Below, piece by piece: positions 8,807 through 16,979 of a stretch of DNA of 28,206 nt. The position numbers and the translations under genes are program-made. The stretch covers positions 1 to 28,206 of the forward strand of contig JAEDNF010000001.1 in assembly GCA_016302655.1 (NCBI GenBank), in the 5' to 3' direction. The notes beneath the pieces were generated by a model. The model ran no database searches and was not told where the DNA came from. It saw only the letters and a program-made list of their open reading frames with translations. This DNA comes from Oscillospiraceae bacterium (lineage in GTDB: Bacteria; Bacillota; Clostridia; Oscillospirales; Ruminococcaceae). The stretch's first letter is position 1; every line of letters starts with the position of its first letter.

Positions 8807-10840
8807 ATGAACGATATAAAGAAAAGTCCCGACTCCCCTGTCTGCTATATCAAGGGAGTCGGTGAAAAACGAGCTAAGCTGCTATTGAAGCTTGGGATCA
8901 GTACAGCCGCAGACCTTGCAGGACACTATCCGCGCGGTTATATCGACTTCAACGATGTTACTCATATTGCCGATATGATAAACAATGGTGAAAACTATGC
9001 GGTAAAAGCTTATGTAACCAAGAAGTTCCCTCCTTATTACGGAAGAGTCAACATTTTCAAGGTGCTGGTCAGCGACGGAACAGGAGAAATGCTGATTACA
9101 TTTTTCAATAGTGATTATTCTTTTTCACGGCTCAAGCTCGACAATGAATACTGCTTTTACGGAAAAGCGGCGGGTGATTTTCTGCGGAAGGAAATGCATT
9201 CGCCTGTTTTTATTAATGCATATGAACCTAACAAGCTTATGCCGAAATACAGCCTGACAACAGGAATATCTCAAGGGATAATGTCGGGCTGTATAAAAAA
9301 TGTACTCAGAGATTTTGAGTTCAGCGACAATCTGAGCGAGGAGATTCGTGATAAGTACAGTCTTATACCGTATGATACCGCACTCAGATGGATACACTTT
9401 CCTGAAAATAAAGCTCAGTACGACAAAGCAAAGTATAGGCTTACCTTTGAAGAACTATTTGTTCTTCAGCTTGGTCTTAAATCGGTTAAAAACCGTAACA
9501 AAAGGCTTTCCGGTGCAAAAATGGAAGCAAAAAACACAGACGCATTCTACTCTTCCCTTCCTTTTGAGCTTACCGGTGCGCAAAAACGAACTATCAATGA
9601 ATGCTGTCTTGATATGCAAAAGCAAGTACCTATGAACAGACTTCTGCAGGGAGATGTCGGCTCGGGTAAAACTGCTGTTGCAGCCGGTGCGGCATATTTT
9701 GCTTATCTCAACGGCTTTCAATCGACGCTGATGGCACCAACCGAAATACTTGCAAAGCAGCATTATGATACTCTGAACAGCTTTCTTGCCCCACTTGGAG
9801 TAAATGTTGCCCTGCTGACAGGCTCGCTTACCCCAGCAAAGAAAAAAGAAATCAGAAGCCTTATTGCAAGCGGACAGGTTGATGTTGCAGTCGGCACACA
9901 GGCACTTATCCAGAAAAGCACATCCTTTAGCAAACTCGGACTTGTAATTACCGATGAACAGCACAGATTCGGCGTTTCACAGCGTGCAAGCCTGACGGAT
10001 AAAGGAAACGAACCGCATAAACTCGTTATGTCGGCAACGCCTATTCCGAGAACTCTTGCAATGATAATATACGGTGACCTCGACATTTCGATTCTTGACG
10101 AAATGCCGAAAGGCAGACTCCCGATCAGAACATACGCTGTGGACAGCAGTTATCACGACAGACTTTACAAGTTTATTCTGAAATATGTTCAGAACGGCTT
10201 TCAGGCATATATTGTCTGCCCTCTTATAGAAGAAGGAATATCTGAAAAAGCGGCGGCGACAAATTATATTCAATCGCTAAATAATACTTGTCTTGCAGGT
10301 ATACCTATAGGTCTTTTGCACGGCAAAATGAAACAGTCGGATAAAGACTCCGTAATGCAGGACTTTAAGGATAACAAGATAAAAGTTCTTGTAGCAACCA
10401 CAGTTGTTGAAGTCGGAGTAGATGTTCCGAATGCCGTTATTATGATAATCGAAAACGCAGAGCAGTTCGGTCTGTCTCAGCTTCATCAGCTGAGAGGAAG
10501 AGTCGGACGAGGTACCGAGCAGTCCCATTGTATACTCGTAACAGACAACAAAAATGAATACACAAAACAGCGTATGGATATCATGGTGTGTACATCCGAC
10601 GGCTTTGAAATAGCAAATGAAGACCTTAAATTAAGAGGTCCGGGTGACTTCTTCGGAAGCCGACAGCACGGTCTGCCCGAACTTAAAATTGCCGATATAT
10701 ACGCCGACCTTGATATTCTCCGAATAACCGGACAAGCGGCAGATGAGATACTTAAAAACGATAAGCATCTCGAAAAACCCGAAAACAGTTGTTATCTGAA
10801 AATGATAAACAAGCTTTTTGAAAATTCTCCCGATGCATAG
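8807..10840 (+). CDS. recG: ATP-dependent DNA helicase RecG
   Basis: Branched-DNA helicase that reverses stalled replication forks and processes Holliday junctions. An N-terminal wedge/OB region (KGVGEKRAKLLLKLGI, HYPRGYID, VLVSDGTGEM) precedes two helicase lobes: GDVGSGKT (Walker A, about residue 284), DEQHRFG (motif II, about 382), SATPIPRTLA (motif III), then QLRGRVGRG (motif VI, about 562) and LRGPGDFFGSRQHG in the C-terminal region. At 677 residues it has normal size. The start lies 3 bases after the fakA stop without a good Shine-Dalgarno site, suggesting translational coupling. rsmE follows after 9 bases. Confidence 0.97.
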   Translation: MNDIKKSPDSPVCYIKGVGEKRAKLLLKLGISTAADLAGHYPRGYIDFNDVTHIADMINNGENYAVKAYVTKKFPPYYGRVNIFKVLVSDGTGEMLITFFNSDYSFSRLKLDNEYCFYGKAAGDFLRKEMHSPVFINAYEPNKLMPKYSLTTGISQGIMSGCIKNVLRDFEFSDNLSEEIRDKYSLIPYDTALRWIHFPENKAQYDKAKYRLTFEELFVLQLGLKSVKNRNKRLSGAKMEAKNTDAFYSSLPFELTGAQKRTINECCLDMQKQVPMNRLLQGDVGSGKTAVAAGAAYFAYLNGFQSTLMAPTEILAKQHYDTLNSFLAPLGVNVALLTGSLTPAKKKEIRSLIASGQVDVAVGTQALIQKSTSFSKLGLVITDEQHRFGVSQRASLTDKGNEPHKLVMSATPIPRTLAMIIYGDLDISILDEMPKGRLPIRTYAVDSSYHDRLYKFILKYVQNGFQAYIVCPLIEEGISEKAAATNYIQSLNNTCLAGIPIGLLHGKMKQSDKDSVMQDFKDNKIKVLVATTVVEVGVDVPNAVIMIIENAEQFGLSQLHQLRGRVGRGTEQSHCILVTDNKNEYTKQRMDIMVCTSDGFEIANEDLKLRGPGDFFGSRQHGLPELKIADIYADLDILRITGQAADEILKNDKHLEKPENSCYLKMINKLFENSPDA

Positions 10841-10849
10841 AGGTGAAAA

Positions 10850-11605
10850 ATGTCAGAAGAATTAGAAAGATGGAGATTTCCAAGATTTTTCTCGGATATT
10901 ATAGATGAAGAAAGCGGAATAATATATATGAATGACGAGGACTCAAAACATATTGTATCCGTTCTCAGATTAAGACAAGGTGACAAAGCTATAGTATGCG
11001 ACAAAAAAGCCAACGACTTTCTTTGTGAACTTTCATCTATCGATAATAACCGTATTGCTCAGTTTTCAATACTCGAAAAAAGGAAAAACGAGGCAGAGCC
11101 TGATACAGAGATCACTCTATACCAGGCTATTCCCAAAAACGACAAGCTTGATTTTATTGTTCAAAAAGCAACGGAGCTTGGTGCGGCAAAAATTGTACCG
11201 TTTCTTTCAAAGCGCTGTGTTTCAAGGCCTGACGCAAAAAGTGCATCAAAGAAGGTGCAAAGGCTACAGCGAATAGCTTATGAAGCTTCAAAGCAATGCG
11301 GTCGTGGTATAATACCGGAAGTTATGCCTTTTACCGACTTCACATCGGCAATAAAAAATCTTGATAAAGATACACTGCCTATAATCTTTTATGAATGCGG
11401 TGGGAAAAAGCTGTCAGAGCTTGATTTGTCAAACAAGAAAATTGCTGTTTTCATAGGCAGTGAAGGCGGTTTTGAAAAGCAGGAAGTAGACTTCGCTACA
11501 GAAAACGGTGCAGTTCCTGTGCATCTTGGAGAACGGATTCTGCGATGTGAAACTGCTCCGATAGCTGCGCTTGCTGTTTTGATGAATCTCACAGGAAATC
11601 TATAA
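10850..11605 (+). CDS. rsmE: 16S rRNA (uracil-1498-N3)-methyltransferase
   Basis: Methylates U1498 of 16S rRNA using S-adenosylmethionine. It is a SPOUT-fold enzyme. The N-terminal PUA-like part contains PRFFSD and HIVSVLRLRQGD. The SAM-binding knot contains QAIPKNDKLDFIVQKATELG, IAYEASKQCGRG, FIGSEGGF (about residue 201) and LGERILRCETAPIAAL. At 251 residues it has normal length. A GGTGA site lies 4-5 bases before the ATG. It is the last gene of the unit driven from 6700, and no clear terminator separates it from the promoter at 11643. Confidence 0.95.
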   Translation: MSEELERWRFPRFFSDIIDEESGIIYMNDEDSKHIVSVLRLRQGDKAIVCDKKANDFLCELSSIDNNRIAQFSILEKRKNEAEPDTEITLYQAIPKNDKLDFIVQKATELGAAKIVPFLSKRCVSRPDAKSASKKVQRLQRIAYEASKQCGRGIIPEVMPFTDFTSAIKNLDKDTLPIIFYECGGKKLSELDLSNKKIAVFIGSEGGFEKQEVDFATENGAVPVHLGERILRCETAPIAALAVLMNLTGNL

Positions 11606-11610
11606 GAAAT

Positions 11611-11640
11611 TTGTTAAAACTGCTCAATATTAGTTAAAAC
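11611..11640 (+). repeat. Pair of direct 10-mers upstream of a promoter
   Basis: TTGTTAAAAC (11611-11620) and TAGTTAAAAC (11631-11640) match at 9 of 10 bases and start exactly 20 bases apart, about two helical turns. They end 2 bases before the -35 at 11643. Spacing and position fit an activator site, but no protein can be named. Confidence 0.45.
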
Positions 11641-11642
11641 AC

Positions 11643-11671
11643 TTGAAATCCGATAACGGATATAGTATAAT
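11643..11671 (+). promoter_or_regulatory. Strong sigma-A promoter for the small acidic membrane protein
   Basis: TTGAAA (11643-11648) and TATAAT (11666-11671) with a 17-base spacer, 43 bases before the ATG at 11715. It shares 27 of 33 aligned bases with the promoter at 6698-6730. Confidence 0.87.
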
Positions 11672-11714
11672 AATCATATAAAGTTGGTGTTAGCGCACCG
11701 GAAAGAGGTTAAAA

Positions 11715-11960
11715 ATGAAAGCATTTACCGGTTTTGCCATAGGCATTCTTGCAGTACTCGGTGCTGTAGCAGCTGTCTTCATATATCTTAAGAAAAAGAC
11801 AGAAAAGGAAATTGAATACGATCAGTTTGATGAAATAATGGACAGCGACGCTGATTTTGATGATGACTTTTTCGATGATGACGATGAGGTTATTGACGCC
11901 GCTGATATTGCTGTTGAAGCAGAGAATGCTGAAAACAAAGAAGCAGAAACACAGGAATAA
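11715..11960 (+). CDS. Small membrane-anchored acidic protein, function unknown
   Basis: An 81-residue protein that I cannot assign to a family. Residues 5-25 form one hydrophobic segment (TGFAIGILAVLGAVAAVFIY), followed by the positive stop-transfer run LKKKTEK. The rest is a strongly acidic tail rich in Asp and Glu with runs such as DDDFFDDDDE. By the positive-inside rule the tail should be cytoplasmic. AAAGAGG lies 5-6 bases before the ATG. It is monocistronic: its own consensus promoter and direct repeats lie in front, and two terminator hairpins follow. Coding status is well supported by signals; function is open. Confidence 0.8.
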   Translation: MKAFTGFAIGILAVLGAVAAVFIYLKKKTEKEIEYDQFDEIMDSDADFDDDFFDDDDEVIDAADIAVEAENAENKEAETQE

Positions 11961-11966
11961 TATATT

Positions 11967-11993
11967 AAGACCGGCTTTTGTCGGTCTTTATGT
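11967..11993 (+). terminator. Terminator after the small acidic membrane protein
   Basis: AAGACCGGC (11967-11975) pairs with GTCGGTCTT (11980-11988), including one G-T pair, around a TTTT loop. A short T-rich tail follows. It begins 6 bases after the stop at 11960. Confidence 0.72.
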
Positions 11994-12002
11994 TTACTGA
12001 AT

Positions 12003-12050
12003 AAATCCGGTTGCAGTACCCTGAACGAAGGGTATTACAACCGGATTTTT
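12003..12050. terminator. Bidirectional terminator between convergent genes
   Basis: An 11-bp perfect stem AAATCCGGTTG (12003-12013) / CAACCGGATTT (12038-12048) encloses a second stem TACCC (12017-12021) / GGGTA (12030-12034). The T run follows on the plus strand, and TTTAT follows the stem on the minus strand. It lies between the small acidic protein and the minus-strand lipoprotein and can serve both. Confidence 0.8.
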
Positions 12051-12075
12051 ATCTTGTGAATATTATTACATTAAG

Positions 12076-14655
12076 TTATTTCAAGGTATAAAGCTGATAA
12101 TACTTATTAACATACGGAATTGCAACAGGCACTCCCTCATCGTTTATCGTTATACTGTAATAATAATTGCTGAATTCTAGCTCATTTTCCGTTTTAGAAA
12201 CGCCTATATCATAAAGCGTTGCTCTACCGACAAACGAATATATTTGAGAACTGATTCTTTCGGCTCTACCTGTGATATTGCTGTCTGAACATACTATATA
12301 CCGGACAGAAGACATATTAAATCCAACATTCTCAAGTTCTTTTGACAGCGTCTCGCCACTTGCCAGCATATTTTCGAGCTGTGTAATATCAGATATAGAA
12401 ATCTCATTGACAGGGTTATTGAGGACAGAATCTATTTTGACAAGGCTGAACGAGCGACCAAGTGTTGTAGAAAAAATTGAGCTGTCCTCAACAGAATCAA
12501 CAGCATTAACTTCAGCATAATCTGACAACTTTACAAGACAGTCAGTCAAGCCTTTCAGCACTTCTCTACAGTCTTCGCTGTTGCTTAATGGTTCGCAGTA
12601 AAACTCAATAACTGCGGCATTAATAATTATGCTGTAGGACATCTTCCTGAACATATTCTTATCCGCAATACTCTGCGGATGCCAGTTATAATTGCTGTCG
12701 CTTATACTGTCAAAGCATCCAAGAGCTCCCTTTTCATCACAGTAAGAATAAATAACATCGCTCAGAAGCTGTGAGAATGACTTGCCTTTAATTTTTGTTG
12801 TATATACGGCAGTTATCCTTGCGCTAATTTCGTTCTTTTCGGCATTAAGTGAGTCCAGTTCCTGAACATCTTTTGCCGAAGATATCTGCTCCTCAATTGA
12901 AATAAGCCTTGCCAAAGATGCATTAAGTGTATTTACCGTTGCATACAAAGCTTTCATATCGTGCAGACATCTGTTTACGGTAAGGAACGATTCCTCATTA
13001 TGAAGACTTAGCGAGATACCGTTTAAAGAAACCATCTGCTCGGTATTCCCGATTAGATTATACACCTCGCCAAAACTGTCGCACAAAGGAACATAATAAT
13101 CTTTGAATGACTTCTCTCCCATTCCGATATTCAGAATCGATGATATGCTATCATTGTCGAAATCAACCGAATAAGACGATAGAGCCGAAAGCATCGGAAC
13201 AAGGCTTTCATTATATTGTGTCTTGTTTTCCGCACGGGATAGTTCCGCGCTGAAATATAGCGGAAAAGGTGCTATTGCCGACTGAGTACCCCATTGGCTC
13301 AGTACAGCACCTGAACGAAGACCAATTGTTCCATATAGCTCTGCAGTTTCAGCTGAAGATGTTTTTGGTATATCGAAGCACACAGTAGCAGAATTATCTT
13401 GTGCGGTAATAGACGATATAACAGCTTTTGCATAGTCTCCGCCAAATATAAAGCTGTTCTTGCTGATAACATTAAATGTGCCGTCTGTAACAGTAAATTC
13501 TGCTGTAACGCTGAAATCAGAGCCGGATTCTGCTATATCCGTTATGTTTCCTGTAACATCCGGAGAATGAGGATTTATTACAAAAGACAAAGGATAATTT
13601 ATGTTCAGTGCAGATTCATCAATTGAAAAACTGCTGTCCGAGATAAGCTTGACTACATCATCCGGAGTCTTGTCGTCAAACGACAGATAAAGAACGCCTT
13701 CGCTAACCGATACTCTGTCAAACCGTGCTATCTCAATATCACTGATGTCGCAACCAAAAGAATCCGTTGTCACGCTGTCGTTGAACATACAATCCGATAA
13801 TATTAGAGTCGCTTTTGCATAATTTGTCGAGGCTTCAAAACTTGAAGAAGAGAAAATTACTTTGGGAGAAATAATGCTTACAGAAACCGAAACATCAACG
13901 GGGGCGTCGGTAACAGCGCTGTGTTTAACCGTAATAAATCCGTCATCACCTGAGCTATACCCATTTTCTGATTTTATCTCAAGAGACAGCATATTGTCAC
14001 CGATTCTGTCAAGTTCGCTTACTGTACTTCCTTCAAAACCGCCCGATAAAATAATATCATCCGCCGAAATATCCGAAGCAAATGTTGATTTATCAAGAGT
14101 CAGCTTGAATTTATCCAGTTTGCTGTCTGAAAGCACCTGAGTTGTATCACTGACAAGCGAATATGTCGGGTATCTTACCGTTACCATCGACAAATACCTA
14201 TTGGCAGAAGTGTTGGTATTCTCGTTGCAGTATATAAAAAAACAATCGGGTCTGTTCGTACTGAAGAATTTATCGCTGAAAGTAACCGAAGCAGAATGAT
14301 CCGAAACAGATGAAACAGAAGTTACATCGGCATAAACCGTCTTATATTCGTTGTCTTTTAGCATAACTGCTTCAACAGCATCGATATCCGGAAGCGAACT
14401 GAAATTAATATCAGAGTAAAATACTTCTACATCATTTCTGTCAATGGTATCTGCAAAAGTAGTATTATCAACACTTATATTTACAGTAAACTCACCTTTT
14501 GCATTATATGACACCTCGCTGTCACATTTCATCTCTAAAAAATCAAAGCTTTTATCTGTGTCGTTATCGGTATAGTCCGAACAACCGGCGATAAAAGAAG
14601 ATATTATAGCCACAGAAGTTAATAAAGATAGTGCTTTAACAAAACAATTCTTCAA
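12076..14655 (-). CDS. Large lipoprotein with four Ig-like modules, function unknown
   Basis: An 859-residue exported lipoprotein. The signal peptide ends in a lipobox, FIAGC, with the lipidated cysteine at residue 25, so the mature protein should be anchored outside the membrane. Residues about 45-470 hold four diverged beta-rich modules marked by the same signature: NTTFADTIDRNDVEV (64-78), KSTFASDISADDIIL (189-203), DCMFNDSVTTDSFGC (288-302) and DGTFNVISKNSFIF (391-404). The second half looks helical, with a short coiled-coil-like stretch in EEQISSAKDVQELDSLNAEK. I recognise no catalytic motif. The start is TTG with AAGGAGG 6 bases upstream. It follows the transglutaminase-like gene by 26 bases and ends the dnaD operon. 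Confidence 0.85.
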   Translation of the reverse strand: MKNCFVKALSLLTSVAIISSFIAGCSDYTDNDTDKSFDFLEMKCDSEVSYNAKGEFTVNISVDNTTFADTIDRNDVEVFYSDINFSSLPDIDAVEAVMLKDNEYKTVYADVTSVSSVSDHSASVTFSDKFFSTNRPDCFFIYCNENTNTSANRYLSMVTVRYPTYSLVSDTTQVLSDSKLDKFKLTLDKSTFASDISADDIILSGGFEGSTVSELDRIGDNMLSLEIKSENGYSSGDDGFITVKHSAVTDAPVDVSVSVSIISPKVIFSSSSFEASTNYAKATLILSDCMFNDSVTTDSFGCDISDIEIARFDRVSVSEGVLYLSFDDKTPDDVVKLISDSSFSIDESALNINYPLSFVINPHSPDVTGNITDIAESGSDFSVTAEFTVTDGTFNVISKNSFIFGGDYAKAVISSITAQDNSATVCFDIPKTSSAETAELYGTIGLRSGAVLSQWGTQSAIAPFPLYFSAELSRAENKTQYNESLVPMLSALSSYSVDFDNDSISSILNIGMGEKSFKDYYVPLCDSFGEVYNLIGNTEQMVSLNGISLSLHNEESFLTVNRCLHDMKALYATVNTLNASLARLISIEEQISSAKDVQELDSLNAEKNEISARITAVYTTKIKGKSFSQLLSDVIYSYCDEKGALGCFDSISDSNYNWHPQSIADKNMFRKMSYSIIINAAVIEFYCEPLSNSEDCREVLKGLTDCLVKLSDYAEVNAVDSVEDSSIFSTTLGRSFSLVKIDSVLNNPVNEISISDITQLENMLASGETLSKELENVGFNMSSVRYIVCSDSNITGRAERISSQIYSFVGRATLYDIGVSKTENELEFSNYYYSITINDEGVPVAIPYVNKYYQLYTLK

Positions 14656-14681
14656 ACTATCCCTCCTTGCTTAGTCAAATG

Positions 14682-15968
14682 TCAATAGTAATAATAATTT
14701 GTAACCGTGTAATCATTACTTCTTGATGAGGGAATCGGATAGTAGTTTGAATCCTGATACATATCCAAAATAGCTCCGCTTTCATCAAGCTCAGGAGATA
14801 TATTTCTTTCTCCGTAGGATTTTAGATTCATATCATTAAAACAGAAATAATCGTATATGATAGAACCGCCGTCTTCGTCATCCCATGTTAGATCTGAATG
14901 ATACCAATCATCATCAAGCATTATCATATTCCACATATGCGGCTCATCTCCGCTTAAACCTACAACAAGAATATTATCCACACCTATGCACTGGCAAAGA
15001 TACTGAAACGCTCTTGAATAAGATTCACAAACTCCAGTTCCGTCAACAAGCACACCAAATGCCTCATATACACCGGGGTCGGAAAAAGAATGATCGTATG
15101 AAGCTTCTTTCAGTATCGAATTATGAATCGAAAGCAGATATTCCGAGAGTGTCTCTGCTCCGTCTGCTTCTTTTAGTATATCCTGTGCCTTTTGCTTAAC
15201 TTTATTTGCATAGTATTCGGTTTCATCTTTAGTAAAATCATAACTCAGCGATATTGAGCGTATATCGTTTTTGTTGCCGCTCCATTTATTGAAAGACAAG
15301 GGCGTCTGAAACATCAGAGGATTATCATAATTGATGCACATCAGTATTCTGTATATGTGCTGATAAGATATACCTGTAAAAGGCAAATCGAAAGTTGTTT
15401 CATAATTGTTTATGCAATTATATAGACGTCTGTATATAAGTCTGTCGTTCCTGTCAAGAGAGTGGTACCCATATCCGTAAAAACCATCTTCAACAGGGTT
15501 CAGTATAACATAAGAGGCAACATATACCGTACTCATTCTGCCATTCTTTTCGACACGAAGACAAATATTAGTAATACCGTTAATATCTATGCCTGTATTA
15601 TCATCATAAAGATAAGTCGTTGAAGAATATTTATCCGGCAAAGAGCCGTCAAGTGTATACCATAAAGTATCGTTGCAATCAAATCTTATCGTTTGCGGTC
15701 TGCAGTAATAACCCGGAGTAAGGTCAACAGTCAGATCATATTCAAATCCTTTGTCAAATTCAGAATCGTCAAAAGTATACAAATAAGGCAGTTCTGCAGG
15801 AACACGATATGCGCTCCTGACGCTGTCATAATCGGTCATTTCTAATTCGGAAGCCTCATATTGCGAAATACTTGCAGCTATAACTCGCTTTGTATCCGAA
15901 GGAAACACAAAAGAAAACACAGTCGCAATTATCGACAGAATTATAAATACCGAAATACCTTGTTTCAT
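14682..15968 (-). CDS. Secreted transglutaminase-like protein
   Basis: A 428-residue exported protein. Residues 5-22 are hydrophobic and probably a signal peptide or N-terminal anchor. Residues about 85-155 resemble a chitobiase C-terminal-like beta module (TLWYTLDGSLPD, then ICLRVEKNGRMSTVYVASYVI). Residues about 275-385 are a transglutaminase/protease core with the triad Cys314 (GVCESYSRAF), His344 (EPHMWNMI) and Asp359 (YHSDLTWDD), all present. Such domains act as cross-linkers or cysteine peptidases; which applies here is unknown. AAGGGGA precedes the ATG. The start is 1 base after the helicase-loader stop and the lipoprotein gene follows after 26 bases, suggesting both exported proteins work together at the cell surface (inference). 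Confidence 0.87.
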   Translation of the reverse strand: MKQGISVFIILSIIATVFSFVFPSDTKRVIAASISQYEASELEMTDYDSVRSAYRVPAELPYLYTFDDSEFDKGFEYDLTVDLTPGYYCRPQTIRFDCNDTLWYTLDGSLPDKYSSTTYLYDDNTGIDINGITNICLRVEKNGRMSTVYVASYVILNPVEDGFYGYGYHSLDRNDRLIYRRLYNCINNYETTFDLPFTGISYQHIYRILMCINYDNPLMFQTPLSFNKWSGNKNDIRSISLSYDFTKDETEYYANKVKQKAQDILKEADGAETLSEYLLSIHNSILKEASYDHSFSDPGVYEAFGVLVDGTGVCESYSRAFQYLCQCIGVDNILVVGLSGDEPHMWNMIMLDDDWYHSDLTWDDEDGGSIIYDYFCFNDMNLKSYGERNISPELDESGAILDMYQDSNYYPIPSSRSNDYTVTNYYYY

Positions 15969-15969
15969 A

Positions 15970-16968
15970 TTATTCCCCTTGTTTGCTTTTTTTAAGCCTT
16001 ATATCATCGCCATAGAACGGCAGTCTTTTCATAGAATATAATCGTGAAGCAATTCTGTCCGAATAGCGCTTTGTAAGTTCAGAGCCTGTAAGATTAGTAT
16101 TTACTATTGTCGGTCTGCCAAAATTAAGCCGTGAATTTATAATTTCATAAAGGCAGGAAATATTAAACTGCGAATCAAATTCAGCTCCTAAATCGTCAAG
16201 CATCAGTAGATCGCATTCTTTCAGAGTATTGACAACCTCTGACTCTGATTCCTCGCTGTTTCTGTCAAAATGCGCTCGCTCAATTTTTCTGAAAAGATCC
16301 GGAACAGAACCATATACAACAGAATAATTCTGCTCTATTACTTTTTTAGCAATAGATAAAGAAAGATGAGTTTTACCAAGTCCCGTTCTACCTGTCATAA
16401 ATATGCTTTCATTGGGGACATGAAAATCTTCGGCATATTGCTTGCAATACTCGTAATTATTACTCATAATCTCACGAGGAGAACGATTTTTCAGATTTTC
16501 CTTTTTTTCGTCGCTGTATAATTTCAAATTAAAACTCTCAAAACAGGTAAGCCCCATAGGAAGATCTTTACTGAGCTCTTTTGCCGCAATAGATCTTAAT
16601 ATATCATTATAGCACGAACACCTTGAAGAATCGTCTATTCCGGTATCAAAACACTTCTTGCAGCTAAAAACTGGATCAAGATAATCTTCGGGAAAACCGT
16701 TCTTTTTAAGAAGTTCCTTCATTTTTTCCTGAAGGCCGAGGTTTTCATTTTTAAGAGCCTCAATCAAAGCTGCAGCGTTATCACTTTTAGAAAGAATTAT
16801 CTTTACGAGACGGTTTGTGGTCGAAGCAAGCTGCTGTTGGATATCACTTATTTCGGGTATTCTTTCTTTTACTTCGTATAAACGATTTTGCTCGGTGATT
16901 GAATTATCAAATTTGCGTTTATCTAATATTTTCTGAGCCTCTTCATAATATTTTACAGGATATGACAT
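15970..16968 (-). CDS. DnaI/DnaC-like replicative helicase loader (AAA+ ATPase)
   Basis: A 332-residue ATPase expected to load the replicative helicase at origins and restart sites. Residues about 1-95 look helical. CKKC with CSC (Cys 103, 106, 117, 119) forms a probable zinc site. The AAA+ core has GRTGLGKT (Walker A, 193-200), LLMLDDLGAEF (Walker B, 254-264), VNTNLTGSEL (sensor 1) and SDRIASRLY. The architecture matches B. subtilis DnaI rather than transposon IstB, because no transposase is near and dnaD lies directly upstream. AAAGGAG precedes the ATG and overlaps the dnaD stop (TAAAGGAG), indicating close coupling. Confidence 0.92.
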   Translation of the reverse strand: MSYPVKYYEEAQKILDKRKFDNSITEQNRLYEVKERIPEISDIQQQLASTTNRLVKIILSKSDNAAALIEALKNENLGLQEKMKELLKKNGFPEDYLDPVFSCKKCFDTGIDDSSRCSCYNDILRSIAAKELSKDLPMGLTCFESFNLKLYSDEKKENLKNRSPREIMSNNYEYCKQYAEDFHVPNESIFMTGRTGLGKTHLSLSIAKKVIEQNYSVVYGSVPDLFRKIERAHFDRNSEESESEVVNTLKECDLLMLDDLGAEFDSQFNISCLYEIINSRLNFGRPTIVNTNLTGSELTKRYSDRIASRLYSMKRLPFYGDDIRLKKSKQGE

Positions 16969-16979
16969 AATTTACTCCT

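Noticed and set aside
11611..11640. Rex operator at TTGTTAAAAC
   Set aside because: The two copies are direct repeats 20 bases apart, not the TTGTTAA-N4-TTAACAA inverted form needed for a Rex dimer.
15970..16968. IstB-type transposon ATPase
   Set aside because: No transposase or terminal repeats are near, and the gene is coupled to dnaD with a DnaI-like cysteine cluster.
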